DNA of 12,791 nucleotides from Bin22 sp034428635 (GTDB lineage: Bacteria; Chloroflexota; Dehalococcoidia; Lucifugimonadales; UBA3495): positions 1 through 12,791 of the forward strand of contig DAOUHR010000113.1 of the NCBI GenBank assembly GCA_034428635.1, read 5' to 3'. How positions within the stretch are numbered: the stretch's first letter is position 1; every line of letters starts with the position of its first letter. Below, piece by piece: positions 6,224-12,791 of this stretch. The notes under the pieces were generated by a model, which was not told the DNA's origin, did not search any database, and saw only the letters and a list, made by a program, of their open reading frames with translations. The position numbers and the translations under genes are program-made.

Positions 6224-6236
6224 TAGTACCGGCTCC
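6211..6236 (-). terminator. Intrinsic terminator, best oriented for the minus-strand dehydrogenase
   Basis: GGAGCCGG (6211-6218) and CCGGCTCC (6229-6236) form a perfect 8-bp stem with a 10-nt loop that contains the RidA stop codon. On the minus strand the stem is followed by TTTATTTC, the expected T-rich tail, 42 nt past the dehydrogenase stop. On the plus strand no T-run follows, though the hairpin may also help end the RidA transcript. Confidence 0.65.
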
Positions 6237-6277
6237 CCGCAATCTATTGGGCATCCCCGCCTTGTTTCTTGTGATTC

Positions 6278-7174
6278 TTAGCCCCCCCGTTGGACCTCAA
6301 TGTCGGAAAGCTTCTCCACGAAGTGAAGGATTGCAGAGTGGTCCAGTTCCTGGTCGCCGTCGTTCACCAGGGACCCCAGCATCTGCTGGACCAATGCGGT
6401 GGCCGGCAGGGGCACGTTCAGTTCCTGGGCGGCCTGCAGGACGTTCCGCAGGTCCTTCTGGTGAAGCCTGATGCGGAAGCCTGCCCGGAAGTTGCGGTCC
6501 AGCATCATGGGCGCCTTGGCTTCCATCACCGCGCTGCCTGCTAGCCCGCCCCGAATGGCATTGAAAACCCGCTCCGGGTCCACGCCTGCTTTCTGGGCCA
6601 GCACCAGCGCCTCGCTCAGCGCTTCAATGTTGAGAGCGACGATGATCTGGTTTGCCAGCTTGGTGGTGTTGCCCGCCCCGATATCGCCCGTGAGGTTGAC
6701 CGTTCCGCCCATAATGTCAAGCAGGTCAACGCATTGGTCATAAACTTCTTGCTTCCCGCCGACCATTATGGCCAGGGTGCCGTTGATTGCGCCGGGTTCG
6801 CCGCCGCTGACCGGGGCGTCCAGCATCTCCACTCCCTTTAGAGTGCACTCGGCAGCTATCTTCTGGGACATGATCGGAGATATGGAGCTCATGTCAATTA
6901 TAATGGACCCGGGCTTGGCCCCCTCCAGCACACCATTGGGACCCAGAATAGCCCGCTCCGAGTCGGCGGAATCAGGCAGCATGGTGATGATCTTGTCGGT
7001 AACTGCCGCCACCTCCCGGCCTGAAGATGCCGGAGTCGCGCCCTCCGTCGCCAGTTCCTCCACGGGTTCGCCCACGATGTCGTAGACTGTAAGTTCATAT
7101 CCCGCTTGCATCAAATTGCGGGCCATGGGCTTGCCCATAATTCCCAGGCCAATAAATCCTATCTGTTCAGCCAT
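6278..7174 (-). CDS. NAD(P)-dependent beta-hydroxyacid dehydrogenase (2-hydroxy-3-oxopropionate reductase-like)
   Basis: This 298-residue cytosolic oxidoreductase belongs to the 3-hydroxyisobutyrate dehydrogenase / tartronate semialdehyde reductase family. The N-terminal Rossmann domain opens with GFIGLGIMGKPMARNL (6-21, dinucleotide-binding GxGxxG). The substrate-binding DAPVSGG (119-125, Ser123) is the family signature. GNTTKLANQ (168-176) holds the catalytic Lys172 and nearby Asn176. HQKDL (238-242) holds Lys240, which contacts the substrate carboxylate in relatives. The length is normal. The start ATG 7174 has a GGGAGAAGG ribosome binding site just upstream. The best guess is tartronate semialdehyde reductase (GarR/GlxR-like: tartronate semialdehyde to glycerate); 3-hydroxyisobutyrate or a related beta-hydroxyacid cannot be excluded. 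It is convergent with the RidA-like gene. Confidence 0.9.
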   Translation of the reverse strand: MAEQIGFIGLGIMGKPMARNLMQAGYELTVYDIVGEPVEELATEGATPASSGREVAAVTDKIITMLPDSADSERAILGPNGVLEGAKPGSIIIDMSSISPIMSQKIAAECTLKGVEMLDAPVSGGEPGAINGTLAIMVGGKQEVYDQCVDLLDIMGGTVNLTGDIGAGNTTKLANQIIVALNIEALSEALVLAQKAGVDPERVFNAIRGGLAGSAVMEAKAPMMLDRNFRAGFRIRLHQKDLRNVLQAAQELNVPLPATALVQQMLGSLVNDGDQELDHSAILHFVEKLSDIEVQRGG

Positions 7175-7584
7175 TTCCTTCTCCCTTTTGCGGTCGCCCA
7201 GGTTAAGGACAACCCTTGATTGGCAGTTGCAACTCTACCACAAGGGCAGGATGCCCTACCAGATTCCTGATCACCTCGGTACCGTTCTGCCTTGGGTCGT
7301 TTGGGCCGTGTAGGGGTGGGTTTGAAACCTTCTTGGGCTGGCGTCCAAGTGTCTTCCCCGCCAAATTCCACCTGAGTTGGAACACTCCCGATCTCGACGG
7401 TAGCATCCTATTCAGTTGGCTGACCGCCTGAAGCAGTGGCTTTTAGACCAGCCCTGTCCGCCTTCCTCGGCCATCTCCGCTTTTCGCCACCCGAATTGAC
7501 ACATTCGCAAGAGGGACGGAGGCGCTAGAAAACAAGGGCATTCCAACAGTGTGCCAATGTGTCGTGCCCGCGAAATCGGAAACC

Positions 7585-7632
7585 TCAAACATGGCCAGTA
7601 TCAAACTTGGCCAGTATCAAACTTGGCTAGTA
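7585..7632. repeat. 16-bp tandem repeat, three units
   Basis: Three consecutive units at 7585-7600, 7601-7616 and 7617-7632 share the form TCAAACTTGGCCAGTA, with one substitution each in the first (A for T at position 7) and the third (T for C at position 12). The array sits in non-coding sequence. It could be a small minisatellite or a cluster of protein-binding sites. Confidence 0.85.
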
Positions 7633-7848
7633 TCGTAGGAGCCCTCGTCCGGGCCCGAAGGTTCCCGTCCACTGGAAGAATGCGTAAGACCAGGCAAGCC
7701 TCTCCGGTTGCTGGATCAGGTCCGAATCGTTCCGGGGCCTCACACAAGATATTTCCCTTCCTAGCGGCAGATATCGCAGAATCGCATTCTTGTGACACTT
7801 GCGCCTTGATTCTTCGAATAGCACATTACTAACATATTCATAGAACAA

Positions 7849-7880
7849 TTGTCGTTCCCTGAAAGGCGTAAGGGCGACAA
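7849..7880. repeat. Bulged hairpin in the non-coding region
   Basis: TTGTCG (7849-7854) pairs with CGACAA (7875-7880), and CCCT (7857-7860) with AGGG (7871-7874), leaving a 2-nt TT bulge and a 10-nt loop. No T-run follows on either side. It may be part of an unannotated RNA or simply an isolated palindrome. Confidence 0.4.
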
Positions 7881-8037
7881 GCAAACAGGCATTGAAGACT
7901 GATCTTCATCTCTTGGAGTGGCTCAAAACGGCCCCAAATGGCCCGCTCCTTGTCCCGCTTCCTATCTGAAGAGAGGTCCAAGGGGGTACTATTGAAGCCA
8001 TTGCGGCCACTCTTGTCAAATACAAAAAACCGAAGAA

Positions 8038-8079
8038 TGGCCCAAAATGGGACAGAATGGGACGGAATTAAAAAAATTC
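8038..8079. repeat. Phased 10-bp tandem repeat, copy B
   Basis: Units TGGCCCAAAA, TGGGACAGAA and TGGGACGGAA start at 8038, 8048 and 8058, followed by TTAAAAAAAT (8068-8077) and CC. The order, phase and A-rich tail match copy A at 521-573, in the same orientation 7.5 kb away. Confidence 0.7.
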
Positions 8080-8387
8080 CTGTTTAACGGAAAGTGATCG
8101 CATGAAAGGTCGTCAAAGAAGGAAGCCGGGTCTACGTCAAACAAGCGGAGGCCTGTGTTCAGAAACATAGTGCTAAATGTGTTTGCTTGGATGGCCCCTT
8201 CTGTGGACTGGGTATTTGTAAGCTGTATTGACTGCCCTGGTGAAAAATCGCCTTGACAAGACGTTGCCTGTTGACAAATAGCTATTTGGTTTTAAGGGGA
8301 TTACTTTATCAGCACCGCACTTAAAACCGATGAGAGCCGGTAACCAGGAATCTTGCCGTCTCCGGTTTGAATTCCCCCTAATACTTA

Positions 8388-8415
8388 CGGGATGCCGGCG
8401 AAGGCCGGCATCCCG
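8388..8415. repeat. Perfect 12-bp hairpin (REP-like)
   Basis: CGGGATGCCGGC (8388-8399), loop GAAG, GCCGGCATCCCG (8404-8415). The loop and adjoining core (GCGAAGGC) are the same as in the hairpin at 392-411, although the arms differ, which suggests a shared type of REP-like element. It lies 115 bp upstream of the epimerase gene; there is no T-run. Confidence 0.75.
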
Positions 8416-8529
8416 AATTGCAGAGCTTGGCGACTTACCACCTCTGGACACTTACACTGACAACCGCCCGTTGTGCTGAACCTGCGCAAGGCGTATCATA
8501 TCGCCCGATACAAATGGAGTGTGTAAGGC

Positions 8530-9483
8530 ATGGCCGACTCGCTTAAGGCCCTGGTAACCGGGGGGGCCGGATTTATTGGCTCCCATCTGGTTGACCGGTT
8601 GTTGTTCGAAGGGTTTCAGGTGGCGATAATCGACAACCTGAGCGCCGGAAAGATTCAGAACCTGAACTCGGCGGCCACCTTTTACCACGCTGACATCACC
8701 CAAACGGCTGCGGACGAGATTTTCGTCAGGGAACAGCCCGACCTGGTGTTTCACCTCGCAGCGCGAGTGAGTGTCGCCAGTTCTGCGCAACACCCGGTGG
8801 ACAACGCCGAGGTCAATGTAATCGGGACCCTGAAGCTGCTGGAAGCGGCGCGGAAGATAGGACTGGAGAAGTTTATCTTTGCCTCCACCGGCGGGGCCAT
8901 CTACGGAGATCCCGAGGATAACCCCTGTAGCGAGGAAACTGCGGTGGAACCCGTTTCCCCCTACGGACTTTCGAAGCATGTAGGAGAGGAGTATATCGCC
9001 CTGTACCACAGGCTGTACCGCCTGAATTTCACTAACCTGCGATACGGCAATGTTTACGGCCCCAGGCAGGACCCACATGGGGAAGCCGGGGTCGTTCCCA
9101 TTTTCATTGAGGCGATGCTTAATGGCAATCCGCCCCAGATATTTGGCGACGGCGAACAGGAAAGGGACTTCATATACGTCGATGACATCGTTGAAGCCAA
9201 TATTCAGGCCATAAATGGCGGGCACAATCGCACCATGAACATCGGCACCGGAGTAGGGACCAGTATCAACCGCCTTTATGATCTGTTGAAAGGGAGCTTG
9301 AACTTCCACCACGATGCCGAGCGTCGGCCCCGCCGGCACGGCGACGTACACAAGATCTTCCTGGATTGCTCCGAGGCGCTGGAACACTTGGGTTGGACTC
9401 CGGGTACTGCACTGGAAGAGGGATTGCGCAAGACTGTAGAATATTATGGTGGTGAGGCAGTCCCAAGCAGACGATCTGCTTGA
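8530..9483 (+). CDS. NAD-dependent nucleotide-sugar epimerase/dehydratase (UDP-glucose 4-epimerase-like)
   Basis: This 317-residue extended short-chain dehydrogenase acts in the cytosol on a nucleotide sugar. GGAGFIGSHL (11-20) is the NAD-binding glycine motif; IDNLSAG (34-40) contains the Asp that binds the adenosine ribose; HLAARVSV (75-82) follows. The catalytic triad is visible as Ser119/Thr120 in FASTGG and Tyr145-x-x-x-Lys149 in SPYGLSKH. LRYGNVYGPRQ (170-180) and ERDFIYVDDI (211-220) are typical of GalE-type 4-epimerases. The length is as expected. The ATG has GGAG at 8516-8519, 10 nt upstream. Thioredoxin reductase follows 73 bp later on the same strand, possibly co-transcribed. UDP-glucose/UDP-galactose 4-epimerase is the best guess, but related epimerases and dehydratases share all these motifs. 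It would supply sugars for surface glycans. Confidence 0.9.
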   Translation: MADSLKALVTGGAGFIGSHLVDRLLFEGFQVAIIDNLSAGKIQNLNSAATFYHADITQTAADEIFVREQPDLVFHLAARVSVASSAQHPVDNAEVNVIGTLKLLEAARKIGLEKFIFASTGGAIYGDPEDNPCSEETAVEPVSPYGLSKHVGEEYIALYHRLYRLNFTNLRYGNVYGPRQDPHGEAGVVPIFIEAMLNGNPPQIFGDGEQERDFIYVDDIVEANIQAINGGHNRTMNIGTGVGTSINRLYDLLKGSLNFHHDAERRPRRHGDVHKIFLDCSEALEHLGWTPGTALEEGLRKTVEYYGGEAVPSRRSA

Positions 9484-9539
9484 AATGGAACCACCCCGCA
9501 AGAGGCACATTTGGCGACTGCCTTAGTTTTGATTAGGTT

Positions 9540-9544
9540 GGAGG
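9540..9544 (+). promoter_or_regulatory. Ribosome binding site of the thioredoxin reductase gene
   Basis: GGAGG at 9540-9544 is 12 nt from the ATG at 9557, longer than usual, but no better start lies between them. Confidence 0.55.
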
Positions 9545-9556
9545 ATTGCACAATAG

Positions 9557-10477
9557 ATGGAAGCTGAGTATGACGCGATAATCCTGGGAGCGGGGGCCGC
9601 CGGGCTGGCTGCTGGTCTTTACACTACCAGGGCCATGATGAAGACCCTGATCCTGGAGTCGCTGGGGCCTGGCGGTCAGTTACTTATAACCGACGAAATC
9701 GAGAATTACCCCGGTTTTCCCAAGGGTGTCAAGGGTCAGGAACTGGCCATGATGATGGAAGAGCAAACTACCCGGTTTGGCGCTACCATCGACTACTCCG
9801 AGGTCGAAGCAGTTGAAGACCTGGACAAGGCGGTCAAGGTAATCAGGACCTACGATAAGGAATATACGGGGAAGAGCATCATCATCGCCACCGGAGGCTC
9901 CCACAACAAGCTGGGTGTAACTGGCGAGGACGAGTTTTCCGGCAGGGGCGTATCTTACTGCGCAGTTTGCGACGGCAATTTCTTCCGCAATCAGGATGTG
10001 GTGGTGGTAGGCGGGGGCGACGCTGCCATGGACGAAAGCTATTACCTGAGTGGAATAGTCAACTCGGTAACCATCATCCACCGGAGAGATGAGCTGCGGG
10101 CTGCGCCCATCCTCCAGGAAAGGGCCTTCGCCAGCCCCAAGTACAAATGGCTTTGGAGCCATGTGGTGGAGGAATTTACCGGTAACGAAGGGCTGGAACA
10201 CGCCAGGGTAAAGAACTTGAAGACAGGCGAAGTTTACGAATACCCCACCGCCGCCGCCTTCATTTATGTAGGCTTCCATCCCAATACCGAGTACCTGAAG
10301 GACAAGTTGGACATGGATGCCCTTGGGCACATTTATACCGACCTGCACATGCGCACCAAGCTGCCCGGCGTCTACGCTTGTGGGGACGCCAGGGCAGAAT
10401 CCACCCGGCAGCTTGGCGCCGCCGTTGGTGACGGAATCACAGCGGCCTTGGCCGCCTACCACGACCTCGTCGGCTAA
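9557..10477 (+). CDS. trxB: Thioredoxin reductase (NADPH, FAD-dependent)
   Basis: This 306-residue cytosolic flavoprotein would pass electrons from NADPH to thioredoxin. FAD-binding GAGAAGLAAGLY (11-22) opens the protein, followed by GPGGQLLITDEIENYPG (37-53), a family signature. The redox-active pair is Cys135 and Cys138 in CAVCDG. The NADPH domain has VVGGGDAAMDE (150-160; the second-position E is D here, a common variation) and HRRDELRA (175-182), whose arginines fit the 2'-phosphate of NADPH. The C-terminal FAD motif GVYACGDAR is present, with RQLGAAVGDG after it. The length is typical. It lies 73 bp after the epimerase gene and is followed by a hairpin terminator. No thioredoxin gene is nearby, so the partner is encoded elsewhere. 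Confidence 0.95.
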   Translation: MEAEYDAIILGAGAAGLAAGLYTTRAMMKTLILESLGPGGQLLITDEIENYPGFPKGVKGQELAMMMEEQTTRFGATIDYSEVEAVEDLDKAVKVIRTYDKEYTGKSIIIATGGSHNKLGVTGEDEFSGRGVSYCAVCDGNFFRNQDVVVVGGGDAAMDESYYLSGIVNSVTIIHRRDELRAAPILQERAFASPKYKWLWSHVVEEFTGNEGLEHARVKNLKTGEVYEYPTAAAFIYVGFHPNTEYLKDKLDMDALGHIYTDLHMRTKLPGVYACGDARAESTRQLGAAVGDGITAALAAYHDLVG

Positions 10478-10497
10478 GCTCCGCCTGCATTCAAAAT

Positions 10498-10532
10498 AAA
10501 CGGGGATGAGTCACGAGACCTCATCCCTGTTT
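10498..10532 (+). terminator. Rho-independent terminator after trxB
   Basis: GGGATGAG (10503-10510) pairs with CTCATCCC (10520-10527) and the stem is extended by a G-T wobble and AAAC/GTTT (10498-10501 with 10529-10532), about 13 bp with a 9-nt loop. The A-run before and T-rich bases after (TGTTTGTT) fit an intrinsic terminator that may also work in the opposite direction for the permease gene. Confidence 0.65.
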
Positions 10533-10630
10533 GTTGCGGCCTGACTACTTGCCGTCAAGGTGCACCTCACCCACATTTTGGATTCGATGACCTCGTTGAG
10601 GGTACACCCTGATTCGGTGGCTTTCTCCCG

Positions 10631-11380
10631 CTAGCCCGCCAGGACCCTGGAAACCTCCTGGCCCAATAGCACCACGCTTCCCGTAATGATCACGCCTATG
10701 GCGACGTAACGAAATACTGCAGTGTTCATTCGTCGTGCCAGGAAAGCGCCAACTCCGAATCCCACAGCCAGGGAAGGAACCAGCAGGGCTATGTTAAGCA
10801 AAGTGTCGCGATCTACTAACCCTGTGGCGGCGTACAGGACAAACGCGACTATATAGGCACAAAGAAAGTAGAAGGCCAGGGCAGCCCGCATCTGCTCCCG
10901 TTCCCAGTTCTGGGCCATTATGTATGCGGCTGCCAATGGTCCGCCGATGCTGAGGGTTGTGATCGAAAGGGACGTCAAGAACCCCACCAGAAAGCCGGAC
11001 CCCGCTCGCTTTGCCATGGGCAGCTGGATATTGAGCAGGTTCAGTACTCCCAGGCAAAGTATGGCTGCCCCTATGATTATTCGCAGGGCTGTTGGATTGG
11101 CTGAACCCAGAACCAGTACACCGAAAGGCACTGCCAGAATGCCGCCCACTGCCATTCCTTTAAGCCGGTTGAACTGCAGGTGGCGCCAGGTAGAAAGTAG
11201 AACAAAGAACAGCAGTATGGGAATGATGGCGTTAACGGTAATTATTGCTGCCTTGGGCTCCAGAAACAACAGCAATACCGGGGCTACTACCAGCCCCATT
11301 CCGAAGCTGACGGTCCCCATAATAGTAGCGCCCACTACTACTGCCAGCAGGGCTATCAGCAACTCCAGCCCCGTCAGCAA
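10631..11380 (-). CDS. TauE/SafE family membrane permease
   Basis: This 249-residue protein is almost entirely hydrophobic, with about seven to eight predicted transmembrane helices arranged as two related halves, as in the sulfite exporter TauE/SafE (DUF81) family. The first helix region GATIMGTVSFGMGLVVAPVLL (18-38) and the second-half equivalent GFLVGFLTSLSITTLSIGGPLAA (128-150) show the Gly/Ser/Pro-rich pattern of the family. Members carry sulfite, sulfoacetate, sulfonates or other small anions across the inner membrane; the substrate cannot be read from sequence. No ATG or GTG occurs between the upstream in-frame stop and the hydrophobic region; TTG at 11380 is the apparent start, without a strong ribosome binding site. 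It is 73 bp downstream of the methyltransferase gene in the same direction. Confidence 0.85.
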   Translation of the reverse strand: MLTGLELLIALLAVVVGATIMGTVSFGMGLVVAPVLLLFLEPKAAIITVNAIIPILLFFVLLSTWRHLQFNRLKGMAVGGILAVPFGVLVLGSANPTALRIIIGAAILCLGVLNLLNIQLPMAKRAGSGFLVGFLTSLSITTLSIGGPLAAAYIMAQNWEREQMRAALAFYFLCAYIVAFVLYAATGLVDRDTLLNIALLVPSLAVGFGVGAFLARRMNTAVFRYVAIGVIITGSVVLLGQEVSRVLAG

Positions 11381-11453
11381 TGGAACCCCGACGGTTCTGG
11401 TTCCAGGCGGCGCATTAAGAAACTAAGACCTGGTTCCACCGAGTTCCAACGGC

Positions 11454-12338
11454 TTATGGCTTCCAGAAGTCCAGCAGATACTCGAAGGTCGTTCCCATGG
11501 TTATGTAATTGGAGGGCCAGCCAAAAATGCCTACCCGGTTTACTATGTTGGTGCGGTCCCAAATTATTGTGTTTCTCAGCTCGTAGCCCACGGACCGCAA
11601 AGCCTCAACCACTGCGGTGTGGATCGTGATGCGCCGATTATCCAGCCACATATCTGGAACGTCAATCACACAGTGGCCCCGCTCTTTAAGGACGGGAAAG
11701 AGCCGGCCGTAGATTTCAGCCATGGCTCCCTGGTAGTCGTCCAGGTCAAGGGTGCCCAGGTCCCTGGTGTCCTGGCTGTACTGCTCCGTTTTGAGATATT
11801 GCTCGTTCTTGCGCGCCGCTCCGCGTCGGCTCTTGTTGAGCCTGGGCCGGTTCAAGAGATTTGCATAGGGAGGGGAAGTCAGTATGAGGCTCACCGACCC
11901 CGGTTCCAGGTGCTCCTGGATGTGCCGCGCGTCGGAACTGAACGCGACCTGCGTCGTATTCGCCGGCTCAGGTGATTCGGTCAACCTCTGCCGACAGAGC
12001 TCAACATACTCCTGCTTGAGGTCGAATCCGATCGCATTGCGGTTGAGGTCCCGCGCGGCAACCAGCGTTGTTCCGCTTCCTACAAAGGGATCGAGCACCA
12101 GTTCCCCCTCATGGGAGAACAGGGAAATGCACTTGGCGGCCAGGGCTATTGGGAATGTTGCCGGATGTGCATTCTTGTCTCGGATATCTCTCGATTCATA
12201 ATAGAACTGCCAGACTCCCAACTGGGACTTGATCCATTCCTTCGCGGTCATGCAGTTGATGTGATTCGGGGGACAGTCGCAGAGCCTGTCGTTACCTAGC
12301 CGAACCCCAGTGGTCTCCCGTTCAATCAACAAAGTCAT
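11454..12338 (-). CDS. Site-specific DNA methyltransferase, SPPY type (probable N4-cytosine)
   Basis: This 294-residue protein is an S-adenosylmethionine-dependent amino-methyltransferase. The AdoMet-binding DPFVGSGTT (83-91, motif I) is preceded by HPATFPIALAAKCI (58-71, motif X) and followed by AIGFDLKQEY (102-111, motif II). The catalytic motif IV is TSPPY (154-158); SPPY usually marks N4-cytosine enzymes. FGWPSNY (272-278) and TTFEYLLDFWKP close the protein. Motif I comes before motif IV, unlike the beta-class order often seen in SPPY enzymes. An N-terminal segment with three Cys and INCMTAKEWIKSQL (27-40) precedes. ATG 12338 has GAGG about 6 nt upstream. Neither neighbour is a restriction nuclease (an AcoX-like gene upstream, a permease downstream), so it is probably an orphan enzyme. 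Target sequence unknown. Confidence 0.9.
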   Translation of the reverse strand: MTLLIERETTGVRLGNDRLCDCPPNHINCMTAKEWIKSQLGVWQFYYESRDIRDKNAHPATFPIALAAKCISLFSHEGELVLDPFVGSGTTLVAARDLNRNAIGFDLKQEYVELCRQRLTESPEPANTTQVAFSSDARHIQEHLEPGSVSLILTSPPYANLLNRPRLNKSRRGAARKNEQYLKTEQYSQDTRDLGTLDLDDYQGAMAEIYGRLFPVLKERGHCVIDVPDMWLDNRRITIHTAVVEALRSVGYELRNTIIWDRTNIVNRVGIFGWPSNYITMGTTFEYLLDFWKP

Positions 12339-12390
12339 TGTTCCTCACCACCCTTCACTCTCCCGGTTTGTTTATACCACCGGATAAGAC

Positions 12391-12791
12391 TCAACCCTTG
12401 AATAGACCCAGTTCGGAAGCTACCTGCAAGGCCCTTTCAACGTGGACCACAGGCGGTCCGTTCCGTTGAACCGATATTTCAACGCTCTGACGCGGCGTAA
12501 CGGTAAAGGCGCGTTCTCCGTCGAGGGCCACGGCGCTATGCCGCGGTTCAACAGCCAATCGCTCCCCTTCTGCCAGGCGTTGCCAATAGGCTATAGCGAC
12601 CTCTGTTACCATTCCCGGCGCAATGGGCGCCAGCACTGAAATCTTGTCCTGTCCAGCCGTTGGGTTATCGCCCACGGAGGCTGTATTAGCTTGGTCTCTC
12701 TCTTTCCCCCCTGACTCAGCCAGGACGTAGCGAAGTGCGCCGGCATCATTCATCGTGAGCCGCTGAAGCCTCGCGCCTACTGAAGAAAGAC
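12391..12791 (-). CDS. AcoX/ATP-NAD kinase-like protein, C-terminal part (partial)
   Basis: The frame is open from the right edge of the window to a TGA at 12391-12393, giving about 133 residues; an internal ATG at 12753 is probably not the true start, because the frame continues beyond it. The end of the protein, with SAVALDGERAF, SVEISVQRNGP and VVHVERALQVASELGLF, resembles the C-terminal domain of the AcoX/ATP-NAD-kinase superfamily, where GTVALDGERE and a final DxxxALREAA helix are typical, and SVLAPIAPGMVTEVAI fits the preceding strand. The catalytic N-terminal domain lies outside the window. AcoX accompanies acetoin catabolism genes in some bacteria, but its reaction here is unknown. 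It precedes the methyltransferase by 52 bp on the same strand. Confidence 0.6.
   Translation of the reverse strand, partial: LSSVGARLQRLTMNDAGALRYVLAESGGKERDQANTASVGDNPTAGQDKISVLAPIAPGMVTEVAIAYWQRLAEGERLAVEPRHSAVALDGERAFTVTPRQSVEISVQRNGPPVVHVERALQVASELGLFKG

Larger units (their letters stand above)
7175..8529. other. 1.35-kb region without a convincing gene
   Basis: Open frames here are short (under about 95 codons), overlap each other on both strands and show neither family motifs nor the GC-ending codon use of the flanking genes. Structures found: a small hairpin GGGCA/TGCCC (7244-7256), a three-unit 16-bp tandem repeat (7585-7632), a bulged hairpin (7849-7880), the second phased 10-bp repeat (8038-8079), a TTGACA-containing AT-rich stretch (about 8250-8310), and a perfect 12-bp hairpin (8388-8415). 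It may hold promoters for both flanking, divergent genes, an unrecognised RNA, or a decayed gene. Confidence 0.55.

Noticed and set aside
7551..7884. Open frames of 93 (+) and 85 (-) codons in the large spacer
   Set aside because: They overlap the 16-bp tandem repeat or each other, lack good ribosome binding sites and show no recognisable family pattern.
8253..8310. Promoter built on TTGACA at about 8253 or 8271
   Set aside because: No acceptable -10 hexamer is found at 16-18 nt from either; kept only as a note in the spacer description.
8452..9510. A 352-codon minus-strand open frame covering the epimerase gene
   Set aside because: It is the complementary shadow of a gene with intact NAD-binding and YxxxK motifs; the shadow shows no domain.
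9680..10462. A 260-codon minus-strand open frame inside trxB
   Set aside because: It is antisense to thioredoxin reductase, whose catalytic CAVCDG and cofactor motifs are intact.
1..12791. tRNA, rRNA, riboswitch or phage attachment site
   Set aside because: By eye, no tRNA-like T-arm with matching acceptor stem, no rRNA segment and no known riboswitch core was recognised on either strand; a covariance search was not possible.

Overview
The window is a GC-rich stretch (estimated by eye, not counted) of a bacterial chromosome with ordinary metabolic genes in short transcription units, separated by intergenic spacers full of palindromic, miniature-element-like repeats. The gene mix (RraA-like aldolase, RidA, tartronate-semialdehyde-reductase-like dehydrogenase, enoyl-CoA hydratase, OadG/OadB sodium pump, AcoX-like protein) and the spacer repeats would fit an uncultured Chloroflexota genome of the Dehalococcoidia/SAR202 kind. 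That assignment is an inference from general familiarity; no rRNA or marker gene is present.

Layout, left to right. 1-236: 3' end of an unrecognised gene. 237-809: spacer with paired 31-bp palindromes, a large inverted repeat and a phased 10-bp tandem repeat. 810-1496: RraA-family protein. 1497-1881: spacer with a 199-bp element bounded by perfect 13-bp inverted ends. 1882-2589: lipoprotein cyclophilin. 2590-3037: spacer with a second copy of the same repeat family. 3038-3862 (+): enoyl-CoA hydratase/isomerase, convergent with a minus-strand pair oadG-oadB (5498 to 3896), the membrane and small subunits of a sodium-translocating decarboxylase. 5753-6223 (+): RidA-like protein, divergent from oadG and convergent with a minus-strand beta-hydroxyacid dehydrogenase (7174-6278); a hairpin terminator lies between them. 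7175-8529: 1.35 kb without a convincing gene. 8530-9483 and 9557-10477 (+): sugar-nucleotide epimerase and thioredoxin reductase, ending in a good hairpin terminator. 10631-12791 (-): AcoX/NAD-kinase-like fragment, then an SPPY-type DNA methyltransferase, then a TauE/SafE permease, all reading leftward.

How the genes fit together: RraA-like aldolase, RidA, tartronate-semialdehyde-reductase-like enzyme and enoyl-CoA hydratase suggest small organic-acid catabolism, with OadGB able to couple a decarboxylation to sodium export, but they lie in separate units and no shared pathway is proved. No defence island, CRISPR array, transposase, tRNA or rRNA was seen. The most unusual material is the intergenic repeat system rather than any protein-coding locus.
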